From NCBI RefSeq assembly GCF_016786325.1, contig NZ_JADWYU010000224.1, forward strand, positions 1 to 48,066: a stretch of DNA of 48,066 nucleotides, given 5' to 3'. A program made the translations under genes and the position numbers. Positions 40,160 to 48,066 of the stretch are shown one piece after another. Numbering within the stretch: position 1 is the first letter of the stretch; every line of letters starts with the position of its first letter. The DNA is from Frankia nepalensis (GTDB lineage Bacteria; Actinomycetota; Actinomycetes; Frankiales; Frankiaceae). The notes beneath the pieces are model-generated. The model was not told the DNA's origin, did not search any database, and was given only the letters and a program-made list of their open reading frames with translations.

Positions 40160-40178
40160 GCTTCCCCGAAGGGGAAGC
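40160..40178 (-). terminator. rpoZ terminator-like hairpin
   Basis: GCTTCCCC and GGGGAAGC pair over 8 bp with a 3-nt loop (TTC on the minus strand), 30 nt after the rpoZ stop. Confidence 0.6.
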
Positions 40179-40207
40179 GAACAGGCTCGCCCCGATCGCG
40201 ACCACCG

Positions 40208-40492
40208 CTAGGAAACGGGCGGCAGCGGCTCGGGAGTGGCCTCGTGGGTGAGAAGACCGGCGTTGATCTCGCGCAGCGCGATCGACAGCGGCTTCTCCTG
40301 GGCGCTGGTGGGCTCGACCAGCGGGCCGACGTACTCCAGCAGGCCCTCGCCGAGCTGCGAGTAGTACGCGTTGATCTGGCGGGCGCGCTTCGCCGCGTAG
40401 ATCACCAGGCTGTACTTCGAGTCGGTCGCCTCGAGCAGCTCGTCGATCGGCGGGTTGGTGATGCCCTCGGGGTGGGCGGCGGTACCGGACAA
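40208..40492 (-). CDS. rpoZ: DNA-directed RNA polymerase omega subunit
   Basis: Omega (94 aa) helps assemble and stabilise RNA polymerase. The core [31 protein letters not shown] is conserved, as is [15 protein letters not shown]. The start is TTG (40492-40490) with GGAAGGA 6 nt upstream. The place between gmk and coaBC is conserved in actinobacteria. Confidence 0.96.
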   Translation of the reverse strand: MSGTAAHPEGITNPPIDELLEATDSKYSLVIYAAKRARQINAYYSQLGEGLLEYVGPLVEPTSAQEKPLSIALREINAGLLTHEATPEPLPPVS

Positions 40493-40700
40493 GGTGGTCC
40501 TTCCGGTGGTTAGGGTGCTCGGGTCTGGCGGTTCGATGACGGCGTCCGGGTCGGTCTCCTCGTCGGAGCCCCGGGAACCCGGCCTCGCGTGCTCCAGGAG
40601 ACGCCTCAGAATTGTGGCATTCGGAGGGCGACCGGAGGGTCACTCGGCGCAGTCGGGAGGTCCTGGGAGTCGGAAGGCCAGGGAGGTCGTCCCCCAGGGG

Positions 40701-41246
40701 TCACTCAGTAGTCATCAACGATACCAACCTGGAAGCGGCGACCTCGACATCGTCGTTGACGACGACGGCGTCGAACTCCTTCTCGGCGGCGAGCTCCACC
40801 CGGGCGCGCTCGAGGCGGCGCGCCACCACCTCGGGGGCCTCGGTGCCCCGGCCGGTCAGCCGGCGGACGAGCTCGTCCCAGCTGGGCGGGGCGAGAAAGA
40901 CGAACCGACTGGCGGGCATCGCCGCGCGCACCTGGCGGGCTCCCTGCAGTTCGATCTCGAGCAGGGCGGGCAGCCCCGCGGCGAGCCGGCGCTCCAGCGG
41001 GGCGCGCGGCGTGCCGTAGCTGTTGCCGGCGAACTCCGCGTGCTCGACGAACTCGTCGTCCTTGACCATGCGTTCGAACTGGTCCCGGTCGACGAAGTGG
41101 TACTCGACGCCCTCGGTCTCCCCCGGCCTCGGCTCCCGGGTGGTCACGCTGACGGACACCCAGACGTCCGGGAACAGCCGGCGCACCGCGGCGACGACCG
41201 TGCCTTTCCCCACTCCGGACGGCCCGGAGAGAACGGTGAGACCCAT
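40701..41246 (-). CDS. gmk: Guanylate kinase
   Basis: Gmk (181 aa) converts GMP to GDP with ATP. The P-loop GPSGVGKGT is at residues 8-16, followed by [21 protein letters not shown] (GMP binding) and [15 protein letters not shown] 41246 has AAGGTGG upstream, which is part of a small hairpin CCACC/GGTGG (41251-41263). The gene is complete and typical. Confidence 0.96.
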   Translation of the reverse strand: MGLTVLSGPSGVGKGTVVAAVRRLFPDVWVSVSVTTREPRPGETEGVEYHFVDRDQFERMVKDDEFVEHAEFAGNSYGTPRAPLERRLAAGLPALLEIELQGARQVRAAMPASRFVFLAPPSWDELVRRLTGRGTEAPEVVARRLERARVELAAEKEFDAVVVNDDVEVAASRLVSLMTTE

Positions 41247-41652
41247 CCGCCCACCTTAGGTGGACCACCGGTGCTTCCCCGGCGCGGGTCGCCGGGTCCG
41301 GGGACTCCACGCGCCACGTCCGGACAGCGCGCCGGCCCGCGCGCTCGCGGGCGGAGGCTTCGCGGACGCAGGCACGGCCAGCGAGCGGGGACATCCCGGT
41401 GACGGAAGGTCCCACCCGGTCCGGCCGAGCCTCGTCGTTGCTCCTGGCCGAGCCGGCGGGGCATACAACGCCCCGCCGGTCCGACGCCATGTGGCCCCCG
41501 GCCGCGACGCGGCCGGGTGCCCCACCTTGCCGGCGCCGCCGGCGCCCGTAAGGGTCCCCGGACACCGCGCCGACGTCCTCGCGTCGCGCCGAGGGCGCCA
41601 CGCGAGGACCCGGCATACGCGGCGGCGCGGGGAGACGCGCCGACGCCACCGG
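41247..41652 (-). other. mihF-gmk intergenic region with consecutive hairpins
   Basis: There is no gene in 406 bp. Perfect stems are: GTCCTCGCGT/ACGCGAGGAC with inner GCGCC/GGCGC (41575-41609), CCCGGCCGC/GCGGCCGGG (41497-41517) and CCGGCGGGGC/GCCCCGCCGG (41453-41479). A GGCGCCGG-rich palindromic patch lies near 41530-41546. The first probably ends mihF transcription; the others may belong to a gmk leader. Confidence 0.55.
41575..41609 (-). terminator. mihF terminator hairpin
   Basis: The 10-bp outer stem and 5-bp inner stem, separated by a single C-C mismatch, have a 3-nt tip. It lies 44 nt after the mihF stop. Confidence 0.6.
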
Positions 41653-41973
41653 TCAGGATGCCGCGCCGAACTCCTCCAGGAGCGCGGCCCGCTGCTTGGC
41701 CCCGAGGCCACGCAGCCGGCGGGTGGGGCTGATGCCGAGTCGCTCCCGGATGCGCTGGGCCCTGACGCGGCCCACGCCCGGAAGTGCCTCCAGCACCGCC
41801 GAGACCTTCATCTTGCCGACGACCTCGTCTTCCTCGGCCTGTTCCAGCACCGCGGCCAAGGTCGTCTCCGCCTTCTTGAGCCGTTCCTTGAGATCGGCAC
41901 GCTGCTTACGAGCAAGTGCGGCCTTCTCGAGGGCGGCTGCCCGCTGCTCGGGCGTCAGGGGCGGCAGGGGCAC
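41653..41973 (-). CDS. mihF: Actinobacterial integration host factor (mIHF/sIHF)
   Basis: The 106-aa nucleoid protein belongs to the mycobacterial/Streptomyces IHF family, which binds and bends DNA and is unrelated to E. coli IHF. Typical segments are PLTPEQRAAALEKAALARKQRADLK with a long N-terminal helix, VSAVLEALPGVGRVRAQRIRERLGI (helix-two-turn-helix DNA contact) and RRLRGLGAKQRAALLEEF. GTG 41973 has GGAGG 8 nt upstream and a clear promoter further up. The position beside gmk is conserved. Confidence 0.95.
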   Translation of the reverse strand: MPLPPLTPEQRAAALEKAALARKQRADLKERLKKAETTLAAVLEQAEEDEVVGKMKVSAVLEALPGVGRVRAQRIRERLGISPTRRLRGLGAKQRAALLEEFGAAS

Positions 41974-42009
41974 GGTTACGCCTCCTCAAATGGGGTGATC
42001 GCGACGCGC

Positions 42010-42038
42010 AACCTAGCGAGTACTGTCGCGCTGGTCTA
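42010..42038 (-). promoter_or_regulatory. mihF promoter
   Basis: TAGACC (42038-42033) and TAGGTT (42015-42010) are spaced by 17 bp, about 37 nt before the mihF start. Confidence 0.5.
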
Positions 42039-42117
42039 GCGGTGGCTACTCCACGCGAGGTGGGTTTACCCGGTCGAAACGTGAAATCACCGGACGTCAC
42101 CGGCCCGTCTAACCCAA

Positions 42118-42197
42118 GCCCGGCCAGGCCGGGCAGGCCGCTCCGCGAGCCACGCCGGGACGGCCGAGCGTCACCGTCGCCGGTCGGGCCGACCGGC
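42118..42197 (-). terminator. Pair of palindromes after pyrF
   Basis: GCCGGTCGG/CCGACCGGC (42179-42197) lies 25 nt past the pyrF stop and is the likely terminator of the car-pyrF transcript. GCCCGGCC/GGCCGGGC (42118-42134) follows. Confidence 0.55.
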
Positions 42198-42221
42198 CGC
42201 CCCGGTCGGCGCCGCGCCGCA

Positions 42222-43030
42222 TTACCGCAGGTCAGCGACCCGTGAGACACCGTTCAGGGTGGCCGCGAGCCTCGCCGCGACCGCCGCGGGATCGGCCGCG
42301 GCAGTGATCGGCCGGCCCATCACGACGAGGTCCGCGCCGGCCGCGAGGGCCTCCTCGGCGGTCGCCACCCTGGTCTGGTCGGCCCGTTCGCCCCCCTTTG
42401 ACCGCACTCCCGGAGTGATGAGAGTCACATTTTTTCCGACCTCATTTCGGAGCACCTCGGCCTCCCATGGGCTTGCGACCAGCGCGGTCGCGCCCGCCTC
42501 GACGGCCAGTGCGGCGAGCCTGCGGGCCGCGTCGAGAGCCGGTCCGGCAAGCCCGACGGCGGCGAGGTCCGCCTCGCCGAGCGATGTGAGCACAGTCACA
42601 GCGGCGATCGCGATCGGCGTGCCGGTCGACGCGGCGGCGGCCTCCTCGACGGCGGCTCGGATCATCGCCCGGCCGCCCGCCGCGTGCACCGTGAGGAACC
42701 GCGGCCCGAGCCCGGCGACGGAACGCACGCCGCCAGCGACCGTCGCCGGGATGTCGTGCAGCTTCAGGTCGAGGAACAGCCCTGGCGCGGCCGGCGCGGG
42801 GCCCGTCCGCCCCTCTGGGGCCGCGAGCAGGCCCTCGGCGCGCAGGGCGGCGACGACCGCGGGCCCCTCGCGGTAGAACAGCTCCATCCCGACCTTGAGC
42901 ACCGCCACGTGCGGCGCGACCGCCCGGCCCCAGCGCAGCGCCGTCGCGGTGTCCGGGGCGTCCAGCGCGACCGCCACCGGCGCCCGGCGCCCGTTCGGCG
43001 TGCCGGCCGGGGCCCCGCCCGCCGGCACGC

Positions 43031-43034
<4 letters not shown>
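42222..43034 (-). CDS. pyrF: Orotidine 5'-phosphate decarboxylase, type 1
   Basis: PyrF (270 aa) converts OMP to UMP. The catalytic motif is [14 protein letters not shown] (about residues 88-101), the type-1 form known from E. coli and Bacillus; further family segments are [27 protein letters not shown] and [10 protein letters not shown]. Streptomyces and mycobacteria use the type-2 form with DAKRGDI. A Pro/Ala-rich insertion (residues 73-86) precedes the motif. GTG 43034 overlaps the carB stop by 4 nt. The pyrD gene that usually stands between carB and pyrF is missing. Confidence 0.93.
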
Positions 43035-46350
<3,316 letters not shown>

Positions 46351-46351
<1 letters not shown>

Positions 46352-47502
46352 CAGGGGGTCCCTTTCCGGCCGGAGGCCATGAGCTCGCAGAACCGGTCGA
46401 ACAGGCTCTGGGCGTCGTGCGGGCCCGCCGCCGCCTCCGGGTGGTACTGAACGCTGAACGCGGGCACGTCCAGGCAGGCGATGCCCTCGACGACGCCGTC
46501 GTTGAGGGCGACGTGACTGACCGCCACCCGGCCGAACGGGGTGTCCGTGTGGGTCCCGTCGGCGGGCGCCGCGACGGCGAAGCCGTGGTTGTGGCAGGTG
46601 ACCGCGATCTGCCCGGTCGTGAGGTCCTGGACCGGCTGGTTGATGCCCCGGTGGCCATAGACCAGCTTGTAGGTGCCGAAGCCGAGAGCGCGGCCGAGCA
46701 CCTGGTTGCCGAAGCAGATCCCGAACAGCGGCACGCCGGCGGCCAGCACGCCCGTGGCCGCGGCGACCGCGTAGTCGGCGGTCGCCGGGTCACCGGGGCC
46801 GTTGGACAGGAACACGCCGTCCGGCCCGAGCGCCAGCAGGTCGTCGGCGGTGGCCGTCGCCGGCAGGACGTGCACCTCGCAGCCCCTGGCCGCCATCGAC
46901 AGCGGCGTGTTGCGCTTGATCCCCAGGTCAAGGGCGGCGACCCGGAACCGGCGCTCGCCGCCGGCCGGGGCGACGACGTACGGCTCGCGGGTGCTCACCT
47001 CGGGCGCGAGGTCGGCGCCGACCATCGCCGGGCTCGCGAGCACCTTCGCCAGCAGCGCGGCCGGGTCGGCGTCGAGGCTCGAGACACCGCAGCGCATCGC
47101 GCCGCGCTCCCGCAGGTGGCGGGTGAGCGCCCGGGTGTCCACCCCGCTGATGCCGACGACGCCGGCGCGCGCCAGTTCGCCGCCCAGGTCCCGCTGGGCA
47201 CGCCAGCTGGAGGCGATCCGGCTCGGGTCGCGCACGACGTAGCCGGCGACCTGGATCCGGGTCGACTCGTAGTCGAGGTCGTTGACCCCGGTGTTGCCGA
47301 CGTGCGGCGCGGTCATCACCACCACCTGCCGGTGGTACGACGGGTCGCTCAGCGTCTCCTGGTACCCGGTCATGCCGGTGGAGAACACCGCCTCGCCGAA
47401 CGTCTCGCCGACGGCGCCGAACGCCTCGCCGGCGAACGCCCGGCCGTCCTCCAGGACCAGCACCGCCGGCTGCCCCGGTCTGGCCTGTTCCCCTGTTCCC
47501 AC
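46351..47502 (-). CDS. carA: Carbamoyl-phosphate synthase small (glutaminase) subunit
   Basis: CarA (383 aa) releases ammonia from glutamine and passes it to CarB. The N-terminal domain opens [20 protein letters not shown] and contains [17 protein letters not shown]. The class I glutaminase site has [16 protein letters not shown] with the nucleophile Cys, and YHPEA with the catalytic His. The oxyanion-side text is CFGN rather than CLGH. GTG 47502 is chosen because GAGGG lies 5 nt upstream. GTG 47529 would add nine residues. Confidence 0.95.
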
Positions 47503-47727
47503 CTGTGCCCTCGTTCCCTGCTCGCTCACTGAGGCTCGTCTGTTGGGCCCGGTCTGTTGGGCCGGGTCACGGCGCCGCGGCCACCGGCCGCGCGCCACGA
47601 TGTCAGGCGGCGTCCCGCGGCGGCCCCGCCCCGCGACGACCACGCGGCCGGTCGGGGCCTGCCCGTCGGCGCCCTGCCCGTGGTTCGGGTGCCCGCGGTT
47701 CGGGTGTTCCTGGTCCTGGCCGGCGGC

Positions 47728-48066
47728 TCACTGCTCGCCGCGGCCGCGGCGACGCGGCGCGTCGCCGTACGGGTCCGGGTCGTACGGGTCGGGGTCGTAC
47801 GGGTCGGGGCTCTGCCCGTCCGCCCTGCCCGGCCGCGCGTACGGGTCCGCGGGCCACGGCGCCTGCTCGCCCGGCCGGGCCGCGTACGGGTCCCCCAGGT
47901 CCGGCGGCGCCGCGGCGTACGGGTCGCGCGGCGTCGGGCGCGGTCGCGCCGCCGGCGGGGGCGAGGCCGGCGGTACCGGTGCCTGGTAGGCGCGAGGCGG
48001 CGTCCGCTGCCCCGACCCATAGGGGTCGTACCCACCACCGGCGGCCGGCCGCGCGCCGGCCGGGCC
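47728..48066 (-). CDS. C-terminal tail of a DPY-repeat protein (5' end outside window)
   Basis: A frame open from the right edge ends at TGA (47730-47728). The 112 visible residues are disordered: Pro/Ala/Gly/Arg-rich with seven DPY units, three of them consecutive (PDPYDPDPYDPDPY), then a basic end RRRGRGEQ. The conserved domain is not visible. In Streptomyces and mycobacteria the gene before carA encodes a membrane-anchored protein of unknown function with a PH-like domain; this could be its counterpart, by position only. The 225 bp to carA hold no gene. Confidence 0.6.
   Translation of the reverse strand, partial: GPAGARPAAGGGYDPYGSGQRTPPRAYQAPVPPASPPPAARPRPTPRDPYAAAPPDLGDPYAARPGEQAPWPADPYARPGRADGQSPDPYDPDPYDPDPYGDAPRRRGRGEQ

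Noticed and set aside
42025-42100. tRNA-like text (GGTCTAGCGGTGG and GGTCGAAAC)
   Set aside because: No acceptor or anticodon stem can be formed, and a mihF promoter fits the same bases.

Overview
This is a very GC-rich (roughly three-quarters G+C) actinobacterial chromosome segment carrying almost only core genes. Gene order (carA-carB-pyrF-mihF-gmk-rpoZ-coaBC-metK-priA; infC-rpmI-rplT-trmH-histidine kinase-pheS-pheT; argC-J-B-D-F-R-H) matches the conserved actinobacterial order known from Streptomyces. The protein style (Ala/Pro/Gly-rich tails, GTG/TTG starts, GTGA/ATGA start-stop overlaps) suggests a Frankia-like member of the Frankiales. The genus assignment is inference.

Layout. 1-670: leader and promoter of an rRNA operon that runs leftward off the window, with a perfect CRP-type palindrome upstream of its promoter. 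669-1298: 3-methyladenine DNA glycosylase. 1451-9805: arginine biosynthesis genes, all on the minus strand (argC, J, B, D, F, R, H; no argG). 9970-14991: a plus-strand accessory cluster of three TIGR04222-type membrane proteins with Cys/Gly-rich C-terminal tails, a DUF692/MNIO-type iron oxidase and a small partner protein. 15080-22825: pheT, pheS, a PAS histidine kinase, a SpoU-type RNA methyltransferase, rplT, rpmI and infC (AUC start), behind a long structured infC leader. 23335-26752: an SseB-like protein and a proline-rich ParA/MinD-like ATPase. 26961-31587: riboflavin genes ribH, ribBA, ribE (with FMN riboswitch), a deaminase-only ribD, and rpe. 31823-35193: def, fmt and rsmB (plus strand). 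35208-47502: priA, metK, coaBC, rpoZ, gmk, mihF, pyrF, carB and carA (minus strand). 47728-48066: the C-terminal tail of a cut-off DPY-repeat protein.

The arg and car/pyr blocks are linked through carbamoyl phosphate, which CarAB supplies to both ArgF and the pyrimidine pathway. Rpe supplies pentose phosphate and the rib genes make FMN/FAD precursors. The infC-to-pheT run concerns translation, as do def, fmt and rsmB. Many adjacent genes overlap by 4 nt (argB/argD, argD/argF, ribE/ribBA, ribBA/ribH, trmH/kinase, MNIO/partner, carB/pyrF), which indicates translational coupling.

The most distinctive part is 9970-14991. An MNIO-family enzyme, whose relatives rewrite cysteines in ribosomal peptides, sits among three membrane proteins that end in cysteine-containing tails; two of these tails are nearly identical. 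A membrane-anchored, post-translationally modified Cys tail is the testable hypothesis. Other points of interest are competing stem-loops in the infC leader, a run of GC-rich hairpins between mihF and gmk, a REP-like palindrome present twice with a compensatory base change, and a type-1 pyrF next to carB without pyrD.
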